Below are positions 17,046-24,813 of a stretch of 63,946 nucleotides of DNA, in pieces. Position 1 is the stretch's first letter. Each line of letters opens with the position of its first letter. Both the position numbers and the translations under genes were made by a program. This DNA is from Bacteroidaceae bacterium (lineage in GTDB: Bacteria > Bacteroidota > Bacteroidia > Bacteroidales > Bacteroidaceae), in assembly GCA_024398665.1 (NCBI GenBank), contig JAKSIS010000011.1, positions 1-63,946 of the forward strand, read 5' to 3'. A model generated the notes under the pieces. It made no database searches and was not told where the DNA came from. It worked only from the letters and a program-made list of their open reading frames with translations.

Positions 17046-18320
17046 ATGAAATTTTTCAAGACTGCAGCTGTCTGCCTTGCAGCATTGTGCGTGGCAGGAG
17101 TATCATTCAGCTGTGCTTCATCAAAGAAGATGGCACCCGCCAAGAAGGGTTATGCCCAGACAGGCAAGTATCGTAACTATCTGAAGGAATTGGGTTATTC
17201 CCAGGAACAGATTGACGGCAAGATCAATGAGATATACTCGGAAATTTTTGAAAACCCCGAACGTGGCGCATACAAGGACGTTGAAGTTGACGGCAAGAAG
17301 ATGGGCTACATATCCGATGTAAAAAATTCCGACGTACGTACTGAAGGCATGTCATACGGCATGATGGTCGCCGTACAGTTGGACAAGCCCGAACTCTTCA
17401 ACAAGCTGTGGCGCTGGTCCAACTACTACATGCGCCATAACGAAGAAGGTCCGTCCCACGGACTGTTCGCATGGTCCTGCCGCGTTGACGGCCGCCGCAC
17501 ATCACAGGGCAGCGCCAGTGACGGAGAACTTTATTACGTCACAGACCTTCTGCTGGCAGCACGCCGCTGGGGCAGCTTTGAAGAATTCAACTATCTTGAG
17601 GAAGCCCAGACCCTGCTTAACCAGCTCTTCTCGAAAGACGGCACAGGCGGTGTGACCAACATCATCAACATGGAGAAGAAGCTCATCAACTTCTGCCCCG
17701 ACACCCGTTCGAACGAATGGACTGACCCTTCATACCATCTGCCTGCATTCTATGAAATCTGGGCCGAAACCGCACAGGACGGCCGTGAGGCAATATACCG
17801 CGAACTGGCTGACAGCGCACGTGCATATCTGCACCGCGCCACTGACCCCGTGACCGGCATCAACCCCGACCAGAGCCAGTTTGACGGCACCCCCAACCGC
17901 GGCAGCGAATTCCACTATGACTCATGGCGTGTTCCCATGAACATAGCAATGGACTTCACATGGTACCACAAGGATGCCGAATGGCAGTCCGACTATGCAC
18001 GCCGCATGCAGGAAACCATCATAGGCCGCTACGGTCTGACCGAATTCCCCGACCAGTTCGCACTGAACGGCGACGCCCCCCGTTTCCTCATGGGCGGCGG
18101 CCGCTGGCGCGGCAACCTGCGTCATTCCATCGGCTTTGTAGGCACCCTGTCAACAACCAGCCTGATGACTGACGGCCAGTACAGCCAGGACCTTGTGCGC
18201 CACATGATGGAGCAGAAACTGGAACCGTACGAAGACGGCTACTACGATGTCTATTATGACGGACTTGTATACCTGTTCGCGCTTCTGCACCTGAGCGGAA
18301 ACTACCGCATGAACTGGTAA
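17046..18320 (+). CDS. GH8 reducing-end xylose-releasing exo-oligoxylanase, lipoprotein
   Basis: Inverting (alpha/alpha)6-barrel enzyme. The general acid Glu lies in RTEGMSYGMM near residue 102, the GH8 hallmark. The late segment YDSWRVPMN near residue 296 supplies the Asp base region described for Rex enzymes. Similarity in layout is to Rex enzymes, which remove xylose from the reducing end of xylo-oligosaccharides, rather than to GH8 endoglucanases; that is inference from motif style and context. The signal peptide ends in FSC with the lipidated Cys at about residue 23, so it is envelope-anchored, unlike cytoplasmic Rex. It forms an operon with xylB and ends at a strong terminator. Confidence 0.87.
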   Translation: MKFFKTAAVCLAALCVAGVSFSCASSKKMAPAKKGYAQTGKYRNYLKELGYSQEQIDGKINEIYSEIFENPERGAYKDVEVDGKKMGYISDVKNSDVRTEGMSYGMMVAVQLDKPELFNKLWRWSNYYMRHNEEGPSHGLFAWSCRVDGRRTSQGSASDGELYYVTDLLLAARRWGSFEEFNYLEEAQTLLNQLFSKDGTGGVTNIINMEKKLINFCPDTRSNEWTDPSYHLPAFYEIWAETAQDGREAIYRELADSARAYLHRATDPVTGINPDQSQFDGTPNRGSEFHYDSWRVPMNIAMDFTWYHKDAEWQSDYARRMQETIIGRYGLTEFPDQFALNGDAPRFLMGGGRWRGNLRHSIGFVGTLSTTSLMTDGQYSQDLVRHMMEQKLEPYEDGYYDVYYDGLVYLFALLHLSGNYRMNW

Positions 18321-18343
18321 CTCCTGACTTTAGCAAATTGATG

Positions 18344-18380
18344 TGCCGCCGGAAAACGATCATTTCCGGCGGCATTTTTT
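18344..18380 (+). terminator. Rho-independent terminator of xylB-GH8
   Basis: A perfect 12-bp stem (TGCCGCCGGAAA at 18344-18355 with TTTCCGGCGGCA at 18363-18374), a 7-nt loop and six T residues at 18375-18380. Confidence 0.93.
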
Positions 18381-18493
18381 GTATATTTATATAAATTTTC
18401 ATAAACAATTTATTATCTTTACGCGCCAAACATGCGTCCGCACTATGTTCGTGCGCGTATATGCTTGATAGACAACAATAAAAAGCAACCTAT

Positions 18494-20530
18494 ATGAAAA
18501 CCAAAACAAAAAAAATGGCTGGCAGACTGATCGCCGCCGCACTTGTCCTTTCAGCAGGCCTCATGCAGACCTCGTGCTGGGAAGAACAGCATCCGGGCAG
18601 TTACTACACTTTCTCCGGTGAAACTGTAGCTGACTTCCTTTCAAACCGTGACTCCGTATTCAGTGACTTCATCTACTGCCTCAAGACTGCAGAAATCTGG
18701 GGTGAAATGCAGGTTTACGGTGACCACACATGCTTTGCCCCCACCAACGCGGCAATGGCAAATTACCTTGTAGACAAGTTCCCCACAAGGCCAGGCATCA
18801 CTGTCAAAGACCTTACCAAGGATGAATGTGACACCATAGCCAAGACCCACCTGTGCAGCAGCACTTTCTTCTGCAAGGACCTTCAGGACGGCGCATTCCC
18901 CTCACCCAACCTTCTTGACCGTTACCTCACCTACAATACGGATTCCACCATTGACATGGAAGGCAACATGAAGGTCGTCTACAAAGTCAACAAGTCTTCA
19001 GTCATTGTTGAACGTGACGACACCGTGGTCAACGGCGTTGTTCATATTGTAGACAAGGTCATCAGCCCCAGTAACGACTTCCTGCCCGACCGCATCAAGG
19101 TAGACCCCACCGCCACGCTTTTCTACGAAGCGCTTATTCTTACAAAGATGTCGGATTCACTGGTCGCCTATATGGATGAAACCTATCCCACACCGTCATA
19201 TGACTCACTGCTTATCTGCTTCAAGACTACAGGAAAGACAGCAAAGCAGTACAAGACAGCCTATGAGACCGACAACGTGGTATGGCCTGAAAAGCGCATG
19301 TACAAGTACACCGCCTTCATTCCCCAGGACACTATCCTGAAGGAAAAGTACAATGTTGAGAACATTGAAGGTCTCAAGGCACTTGCATACAGCATTTACG
19401 GTGATGACGGCGCAGAAGATGACTTCACCAGCAGAAAGAATTCTCTCAACAAGTTCATCTCATACCACCTGCTTCCCGAATACCTCACATATGACCAGCT
19501 GACCAACAGCCTTGAAAAGATTGTGAACCAGCATGACCAGTATGACTACTTTGACGTTGAAGACTTCTATGAGACCATGATGCCCCATTCATTCATGCGT
19601 ATCAGCATGCCTAAAGTTGACAAGGGACACAAGTATATCAACAGGAAGGGCACTCAGAAATCCGGCAACCTCATTCCGGGCATCAAGGTATTGGAACCGG
19701 AAACTGACGTTACAGGTCTGAACGGCGGTTACTACTACCTGAGCGACATCCTCAAGTATGACGACTACACAAGAAACACCGTATTCAACACCAGAATGAG
19801 ATACATGTGCAACACCATGTCTCCTGACTTCATCAACAGCAACGCCCGCGGACGTGACAGAGAAGTCGTTGACCGTGTCGTATACAGCTTCCTGCCCGGT
19901 TACTGCAAAAACTTCAAGGTTTCTGACGAATCAGAATTCGCAGTCCGCTACGTTGACTTCACTTTCGGAACTTATAACGGTGATGAAATGACCATACGCG
20001 GTATCTATGACGTAAGTCTCAAACTGCCGCCCGTACCGGTTGACGGAACATATGAAATCCGCATGTTCATGAACACCATGGCATCGGACGCCAATGTAGG
20101 AAGTGACCGCGGTGTCGTACAGGTCTACTTCAAGCAGGGTGACTACGCAACAAGTGAAGGCTGGCAGCCCTGCGGTATCCCCGTAGACCTTACACTTGCA
20201 GGCAATGACCCCAAGATTGGCAACTACAAGGACAGCGGCGATGAACTGAAGAGTGACGAAGACCTCATTCAGGCAAATGAAAAGGCACTTCGCAACCGCG
20301 GATACATGAAGGCTCCAAACTCATACCACCAGAGCAGCGGTGACAATCTGCGTGACATCGTAGACTGCCTGAGAAAGATCCTGACTACGGAATACATGTA
20401 TGCAAATCTGGACTATGCAATCAGACTGCGTCTGGTTCTGGACAATCCTTCAGCTGTATGCCCGCTCAACTTCATCGAACTTGTTCCCAAGTCAATATAC
20501 GCAGGTGACACTCCTGAAGACCGCTATTGA
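18494..20530 (+). CDS. Orphan fasciclin-domain lipoprotein
   Basis: 678-residue envelope lipoprotein; signal peptide with Cys in QTSCWEEQHPG at about residue 28, followed by acidic residues that suggest surface export. FAS1 motifs are visible: an H1-type segment TCFAPTNAA near residue 77 and an H2-type segment VVNGVVHIVDKVI near residue 180. A second FAS1-like half and a C-terminal beta domain follow. It is a full-length paralogue of the 675-residue protein at 45843-47870; the two share the Cys-x-x-EQHPG-YYTF opening, domain order and ending (IELVPKSIY versus MEWCPKSIY). It has its own terminator and no SusC/D partner nearby. FAS1 domains mediate adhesion or glycan contacts elsewhere; glycan binding here is inference. 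Confidence 0.82.
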   Translation: MKTKTKKMAGRLIAAALVLSAGLMQTSCWEEQHPGSYYTFSGETVADFLSNRDSVFSDFIYCLKTAEIWGEMQVYGDHTCFAPTNAAMANYLVDKFPTRPGITVKDLTKDECDTIAKTHLCSSTFFCKDLQDGAFPSPNLLDRYLTYNTDSTIDMEGNMKVVYKVNKSSVIVERDDTVVNGVVHIVDKVISPSNDFLPDRIKVDPTATLFYEALILTKMSDSLVAYMDETYPTPSYDSLLICFKTTGKTAKQYKTAYETDNVVWPEKRMYKYTAFIPQDTILKEKYNVENIEGLKALAYSIYGDDGAEDDFTSRKNSLNKFISYHLLPEYLTYDQLTNSLEKIVNQHDQYDYFDVEDFYETMMPHSFMRISMPKVDKGHKYINRKGTQKSGNLIPGIKVLEPETDVTGLNGGYYYLSDILKYDDYTRNTVFNTRMRYMCNTMSPDFINSNARGRDREVVDRVVYSFLPGYCKNFKVSDESEFAVRYVDFTFGTYNGDEMTIRGIYDVSLKLPPVPVDGTYEIRMFMNTMASDANVGSDRGVVQVYFKQGDYATSEGWQPCGIPVDLTLAGNDPKIGNYKDSGDELKSDEDLIQANEKALRNRGYMKAPNSYHQSSGDNLRDIVDCLRKILTTEYMYANLDYAIRLRLVLDNPSAVCPLNFIELVPKSIYAGDTPEDRY

Positions 20531-20555
20531 TCTTTATTTACACCTTTTATAATAT

Positions 20556-20592
20556 AAGGCGGGGCGGATACAGTCCGTCCCGCCTTGTTTTT
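20556..20592 (+). terminator. Terminator of orphan fasciclin gene
   Basis: 13-bp stem (20556-20568 with 20574-20586, one G-U pair), 5-nt loop, followed by GTTTTT. Confidence 0.9.
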
Positions 20593-20611
20593 CCCGGAAA
20601 CAGACTGACAT

Positions 20612-20734
20612 ATGGCAACTACATTCGAACTCAGAACCACAAGAAAGAGCGGTTTTGCCACCCTTTTCGTGCGCGTCCAGTCCTCACCGCTGCACGTCAA
20701 CGTACGCCAGTCCACACAGATGAAAGTTCCTGTC
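20612..20734 (+). pseudogene. Truncated tyrosine recombinase N-terminus
   Basis: The first 41 codons read MATTFELRTTRKSGFATLFV and then VRQSTQMKVPV. This resembles the N-terminal arm domain of Bacteroidetes phage/transposon integrases, which start MAT-x-x-x-LR-x-x-x-K-x-G-x-x-x-L-x-x-R and continue to a T-x-x-K-V-P-x-x-W segment. After VPV the similarity stops and the frame runs into palindromic and tandem-repeat DNA, so the SAM-like and catalytic domains are missing. It is probably a remnant of a mobile element that left or decayed. The call rests on recall of the family pattern, not a search. Confidence 0.55.
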
Positions 20735-20770
20735 CTGTTTTCCGCCGCTCATCGGTCTCCGTTTGTGTTG

Positions 20771-20912
20771 TGCCAAAGTGTCCCGCATCAGTCCGACCGT
20801 GAGTACCGCCAGAGCCTACTCACAGCGTTACATACGTTCATTTTGAAGGCTTGTAACGCAGAATACGTACGCACCTGCGCTGTGGGGGCAGTGCGTGCGG
20901 GACACTTTGGCA
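20771..20912. repeat. 142-bp element with perfect 17-bp inverted ends
   Basis: TGCCAAAGTGTCCCGCA at 20771-20787 is repeated as its exact reverse complement at 20896-20912. Inside are two more inverted pairs: CACAGCG (20821-20827) with CGCTGTG (20878-20884), and GCGTTACA (20825-20832) with TGTAACGC (20852-20859). The nested symmetry fits a MITE-like element, a structured RNA, or an invertible segment. No coding content is seen. Confidence 0.7.
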
Positions 20913-20920
20913 AGATGGGG

Positions 20921-21049
20921 GCCTATGCGGTTATGTGCCAGCCCATGCGGTTATGTGCCAGCCCATGCGGTTATGTGCCAGCCTATGCGGTTATGTGCCA
21001 GCCCATGCGGTTATGTGCCAGCCCATGCGGTTATGTGCCAGCCCATGCG
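20921..21049. repeat. 20-bp tandem repeat array, 6 full copies plus 9 bp
   Basis: The unit GCCCATGCGGTTATGTGCCA (with GCCTATG in copies 1 and 4) repeats head to tail from 20921 without spacers, ending in a 9-bp partial copy. The unit is not a multiple of three, so the apparent protein repeat is a frame-cycling artefact. Copy number is likely to vary between strains. Confidence 0.92.
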
Positions 21050-21065
21050 TGGACTTGTAATTGAA

Positions 21066-21104
21066 AATCCCCCGCAGAGCATCACATGGGCTCTGCGGGG
21101 GATT
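21066..21104. terminator. Bidirectional terminator-like hairpin
   Basis: Perfect 15-bp stem (21066-21080 with 21090-21104) and 9-nt loop, lying 18 bp beyond the CotH-like stop codon. There is only a short A/T context and no long T tract, so termination efficiency is uncertain. Confidence 0.7.
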
Positions 21105-21122
21105 CCCTTCAGTAATAGGGTG

Positions 21123-23618
21123 TTACTTTATGTATTTCTTGTCTGAAATGACAGTGCCGTTCTTAAGAGTGTAGCGGACTACATTCAAGCCGCTGTGAGG
21201 CGTCTTTGACTCTATGCCCTGTGCATTGAAGTAGCTTGTGCTTTGAACCTCACTGAGGGCCGCAGAATTGTCTTCTACGCCATTTTCTCCCATGATGGCA
21301 TTGATGGCTACGCTTTTGGTCCCTTCCTTTATTGTAAGTTCAAGCAGATTGTTCATATAGGTGTTTTCGGTCTTTTTACCATTGGCATCGGTCACAGCCA
21401 CGTTCCAGCCTATTACGTCATATCCTTCTGTACTGCATATGCCGGTGAAACTGTACTTGCGTCCGGCATACAGTTTTCCGTCAAATACGGCTGCGGTAAG
21501 AGGAACCGAATTGATGAATACGGTCTGGGTCGATGAAGGGGCGGTCTGCTTGTTTACGGTTACGGGAATCTGGCTGCCCAGACCGTAATATTCCTGAAGC
21601 TGGTTGTACATCTTCGTGTGGCGTTCGCTTCCCCATCTCTTCATGTCATTCAGCGTGTTCTCCCAACTGCCCTTGCCGGATATGCCCTGCGCACGGGAAT
21701 AGTCATCCCATTCATTTGCCATCAGGTCATGAGCCCATGTGATCCATTTGTTCATGTTGTCAGGTGTCAGGAAGTCGCCCATGTAGACTGTGAAACGGTC
21801 CAGGAACAGGTCCCTGTATTCAGGAACGGCCATCAGGCTGCGGAACAGGCGTGTCCAGTATTCGTAATCCTCAGCAGACGGTGATTCACCTACGTTGTTT
21901 TCAAGCATGAGCAGCCATTTCAGATACTCTTCGCCCGATGAATGACCCCATATTCCGAACGCACGGTCCACGTCCTTGATTATCCAGCGCCAGCGGCCGC
22001 CTTCAGCTGACGGACGCCACAGGACGTTGTTGTTGTGCGGATAGTCGGTATTGCTCATGAATATGTTGTCAATGATCATGTTGGTATATTCAACCACGTC
22101 CATGACTGAATCGAATTCAGCATATGTGCGTCCCGGAGTGGAATAGAAATCCACAAAGTCCAGATACTGCTGATAGTCACCCTTCTTGAGCTCTCCGTTC
22201 TCAATTACAGTCACGTCCTTCAGTTCGCCGTAGTGGCACCATACGTTGTCTTCGTTTCCGCGTTCCCTGAGGTTGATGAGACCCTGGTAATACTGGTTGA
22301 TGTAGAAAATTGCGGGCTGGAATCCCTGCCAGTCAAGGTCAGTGTACATGCCCAGCATCATCTGTCCTATACCGTCACGCATGTTTGAATTGCCAAAGTC
22401 ATTACCGGAATCACGAAGTCCTATTGACGGGGTCTTTCTGATTGAAGGCCTTGTGGTGGGCCAGAACTGCTGTTCGAAATAGTCGTTTGTGCCCAGACGG
22501 TCCTCAGCGTAGACTATCATAGACTTCAGTTTGTTGTCACGGGTATATGCACCGCTTATTCTCACTTCACCGCGCTGGTTGAACTTTGCAGCCATACCGC
22601 CTGTTGCAAAATAACTCAGGTATGTGGGACGGCGCCAGTTGTACTTTGTCTCCCTTGAATTCCTGGTTATGATGCCGTAATCCTTTCCGTACAGGTCCAG
22701 ACTGTCACAGATGATTGCCACAGTGGGTATGTTGGGACGGCGGTTGTTGAATACATATACGCCGGCAACGGAATTGGCGGTAAGATAGCCTTCACAGAAT
22801 ACGGCAGCCTTGACAATGGTATTTTCCTTAATGTACAGGCCGGCTGTGGTGAATGCCTTGCTGGTGTCACAGGGTTCCGTTCCGTCAATTGTATATCGGA
22901 CTTTGGCCGTTGACGGTATAGGAGTTCCGTCAGCAAATTTCAGGCGTGCAACCTTTGTAGCCTTCACGTTGACTATAGTATTGTTCGGTGAGCCTACAAA
23001 TCCCAGAGGTGAAAGGATGGCGTCAGGCAATACGCCAAGTGCATGTCCGCCTTCGTTCCTGGCACCTTTGGTGATGTTCATCTCATAGCCTATCGAATCA
23101 GCCCCGTCAGTGAGTCGCCCTATGCCAACATTGACAGCGGGCATTTTGGGCAGTGCCATGGAATCGACCAGCAGTGAATCCCTGTTGAACAGATACAGGG
23201 CGCTTGGCTCATCGGTCGTTATTCTGAAATCAGTGTGGATTTCCTTCTTTTCCGATGTCACATTGCCCCACCAGTCCGTTGTCCGCTCTACGACAACTGA
23301 ATCGCTCTTGTCACATAATACGACAAGGTAACCGTTGGCCTTGATTGTGATATCCGGAAGTTCGTAGTTCTTCTTGAACTTGTTCTTCTTGCCAATGCGG
23401 TATCCTGCCAGGTTTATGTCACGGGGTCCCGGGTTGTACAGTTCAATCCAGCCGTCAGGATACTCCATAAGGAGGTCCAGATCACCGCCAAAAGTGGACT
23501 GTACCACTTCGTTGATATAAAGTGTATGCGTTAGTTCGTTGAATTCTTTCGCAGAAATGCCGCTTGTCAGCGTCATGAATGCAGCTGTCAGAACAGCGAC
23601 AAGTGAATTTTTTCTCAT
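21123..23618 (-). CDS. Secreted CotH kinase-like protein with lamin-tail domain
   Basis: About 831 residues from the ATG at 23618, where a clear signal peptide (MRKNSLVAVLTAAFMTLTSG) begins; the longer frame starts upstream of the promoter box. Order after the signal: a lamin-tail/LTD domain (INEVVQSTFGG and WIELYNPG, IELYN being typical), a chitobiase-type C-terminal repeat (YTIDGTEP), and a CotH-type kinase domain with NLRERGNEDN in place of the substrate loop and WRWIIKDVDRAFG carrying the metal-binding D-x-D. A region of about 40 residues at the C-terminus (YFNAQGIE to KKYIK) resembles a type IX secretion sorting tail. CotH proteins phosphorylate spore-coat proteins in Bacillus; the target here is unknown. 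Monocistronic by its own promoter and terminator. Confidence 0.85.
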   Translation of the reverse strand: MRKNSLVAVLTAAFMTLTSGISAKEFNELTHTLYINEVVQSTFGGDLDLLMEYPDGWIELYNPGPRDINLAGYRIGKKNKFKKNYELPDITIKANGYLVVLCDKSDSVVVERTTDWWGNVTSEKKEIHTDFRITTDEPSALYLFNRDSLLVDSMALPKMPAVNVGIGRLTDGADSIGYEMNITKGARNEGGHALGVLPDAILSPLGFVGSPNNTIVNVKATKVARLKFADGTPIPSTAKVRYTIDGTEPCDTSKAFTTAGLYIKENTIVKAAVFCEGYLTANSVAGVYVFNNRRPNIPTVAIICDSLDLYGKDYGIITRNSRETKYNWRRPTYLSYFATGGMAAKFNQRGEVRISGAYTRDNKLKSMIVYAEDRLGTNDYFEQQFWPTTRPSIRKTPSIGLRDSGNDFGNSNMRDGIGQMMLGMYTDLDWQGFQPAIFYINQYYQGLINLRERGNEDNVWCHYGELKDVTVIENGELKKGDYQQYLDFVDFYSTPGRTYAEFDSVMDVVEYTNMIIDNIFMSNTDYPHNNNVLWRPSAEGGRWRWIIKDVDRAFGIWGHSSGEEYLKWLLMLENNVGESPSAEDYEYWTRLFRSLMAVPEYRDLFLDRFTVYMGDFLTPDNMNKWITWAHDLMANEWDDYSRAQGISGKGSWENTLNDMKRWGSERHTKMYNQLQEYYGLGSQIPVTVNKQTAPSSTQTVFINSVPLTAAVFDGKLYAGRKYSFTGICSTEGYDVIGWNVAVTDANGKKTENTYMNNLLELTIKEGTKSVAINAIMGENGVEDNSAALSEVQSTSYFNAQGIESKTPHSGLNVVRYTLKNGTVISDKKYIK

Positions 23619-23648
23619 CAGATAATGATTCAGGTTCGTAATTATGTG

Positions 23649-23656
23649 CAAAATTA
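23649..23656 (-). promoter_or_regulatory. Candidate -7 box for the CotH-like gene
   Basis: Minus-strand TAATTTTG matches TAnnTTTG, 31 bases before the ATG at 23618. This is the main reason for preferring that start. Confidence 0.45.
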
Positions 23657-23689
23657 TCCAAAAAAACGGGAATGGGCTAGGATTTAATG

Positions 23690-23720
23690 AAAAAAGAGAA
23701 ACGCACATGCATCTCTCTTT
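23690..23720 (-). terminator. Possible terminator of the sigma operon
   Basis: Minus-strand stem AAAGAGA (23714-23720) with TCTCTTT (23693-23699) followed by a T run, directly after the stop at 23722. The stem is short and AT-rich. Confidence 0.45.
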
Positions 23721-23721
23721 C

Positions 23722-24483
23722 TCATTTCACTCCCCAACCAGGTGTCTGCGAATTGCCTGTTCCGGGCCAGGTGCCTGAATTGCCCCCGCCCTGAGGTCTG
23801 GGAACCGGAGCACCTTGCGGCCATGCGGGGCTGCCGTGATTTGGAGCACCCTGCAGCCATGGTGAGCCGCCGGGTACGGCACCGGGCCACCGGCCTTCAT
23901 TATCGCGCTGGAAACGGCGGAAGAACGACGAATCGGGGCGTTCCCAGTTGCGCCAGTAATTCTCCCACCACTGCTGCTGCTGTTCTGACATGCGCTGCAT
24001 GTCCATTTCATGGCGGTGCTGGAATTCCATCATCTGCGGCTGCTGCATCATGATCTGGCGGTTGTTTTCAGCCCAATGCTGCCACATCTGTATCTGCATC
24101 TCCATACCGCGGCGGCTGCGTTCGTTCCACTGCTGCCATATCTTCTGCCCCAGTTCGAACTGGGCTACGCCTATCTTGGCACGCGTGGAATCAGGAAGGG
24201 CCTTTTCAAGTTTGCCTTCATAGTCGTCATTGACTTCTTTCCAGCGTTTCATGTATTCGGGGTTGTCCGGCTTGAGTTCACGGTTAAGTCTGGCCAGTTC
24301 CTCGTTGTGTTCGACGTAGATTTTTGCAAATTTCTGATATTCCTTCTTGTTCAGGCTGGCATGTTCCATGATGAAACGCAGCTGTGCGTTCACCATCTGT
24401 TCATCAGTCTGCTGCGGTGCCTGTGCTGACACTGTAACTGACAAACCTGCAAATATGGCCAATATGACAAGAAGGCGTTTCAT
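23722..24483 (-). CDS. Periplasmic Met/Gln/Trp-rich protein of the sigma operon
   Basis: 253 residues with a cleavable signal peptide (cleavage near SAQA at residue 21). The first half (residues 25-110) is helical, with charged repeats reminiscent of Spy/CpxP-type chaperones or Bacteroidetes sensor proteins. Residues 125-185 are extremely rich in Met, Gln, His and Trp (for example MQIQMWQHW and EQQQQWWENYW), a composition suited to metal or hydrophobic-ligand contact. The C-terminus is low-complexity Pro/Gly/Trp. I do not recognise a named family. It starts immediately after the 109-residue membrane protein, so it is the third gene of the ECF operon and may be the sensor or effector of that stress circuit. 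Confidence 0.65.
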   Translation of the reverse strand: MKRLLVILAIFAGLSVTVSAQAPQQTDEQMVNAQLRFIMEHASLNKKEYQKFAKIYVEHNEELARLNRELKPDNPEYMKRWKEVNDDYEGKLEKALPDSTRAKIGVAQFELGQKIWQQWNERSRRGMEMQIQMWQHWAENNRQIMMQQPQMMEFQHRHEMDMQRMSEQQQQWWENYWRNWERPDSSFFRRFQRDNEGRWPGAVPGGSPWLQGAPNHGSPAWPQGAPVPRPQGGGNSGTWPGTGNSQTPGWGVK

Positions 24484-24813
24484 TCAATTGCCGTAGTAGT
24501 TGCTCATCATTGAGTAGACACTCAAATCATCGGCTGACATTGTCTGGAAGACTTCGTCAATGCTTGCGCACTGTGAAATGCTTTCATAGTCAGGTACGTT
24601 CAGGTTGCTCATTCCAAACGGGTGGATGAGAAGCAGCGCCACTGCAGCAACACTTGCTGCACCGGCCATGATTGCGTAGAGCCTGCGGTGGGAGTGTCTG
24701 CTGCGCTCCTGACCTATCTGGGACATGACTCTCGCAGTCATGTCATCCATGAAATGCTCCGGCATCCTGTAGGGCATTTCCCTACTGAGACTTTCCAGGT
24801 CCAAATCTTTCAT
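24484..24813 (-). CDS. Small membrane protein, candidate anti-sigma factor
   Basis: 109 residues. About 45 N-terminal cytoplasmic residues are followed by one transmembrane helix (YAIMAGAASVAAVALLLI, about residues 46-64) and a short periplasmic tail. The gene overlaps the sigma-factor stop by 4 bp, the usual position of an anti-sigma factor. It lacks the FecR domain and the zinc anti-sigma HxxxCxxC motif, so the role is inferred from position and topology only. Confidence 0.65.
   Translation of the reverse strand: MKDLDLESLSREMPYRMPEHFMDDMTARVMSQIGQERSRHSHRRLYAIMAGAASVAAVALLLIHPFGMSNLNVPDYESISQCASIDEVFQTMSADDLSVYSMMSNYYGN

Larger units (their letters stand above)
20531..21122. other. Gene-free composite junction
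   Basis: 592 bp between two convergent genes. In order it holds a terminator (20556-20592), a fragment of an integrase N-terminus (20612-20734), a palindromic element with 17-bp terminal repeats (20771-20912), six and a half 20-bp tandem repeats (20921-21049) and a bidirectional hairpin (21066-21104). The 150-codon frame across it appears to be a chance extension of the integrase fragment through non-coding repeats. Confidence 0.7.

Noticed and set aside
20921-21049. CRISPR array
   Set aside because: Copies are contiguous with no spacers and no cas genes are present.
20612-21064. A 150-codon frame as a full gene
   Set aside because: Only the first 41 codons look like protein; the rest reads through palindromic and 20-bp repeats whose unit is not a multiple of three.
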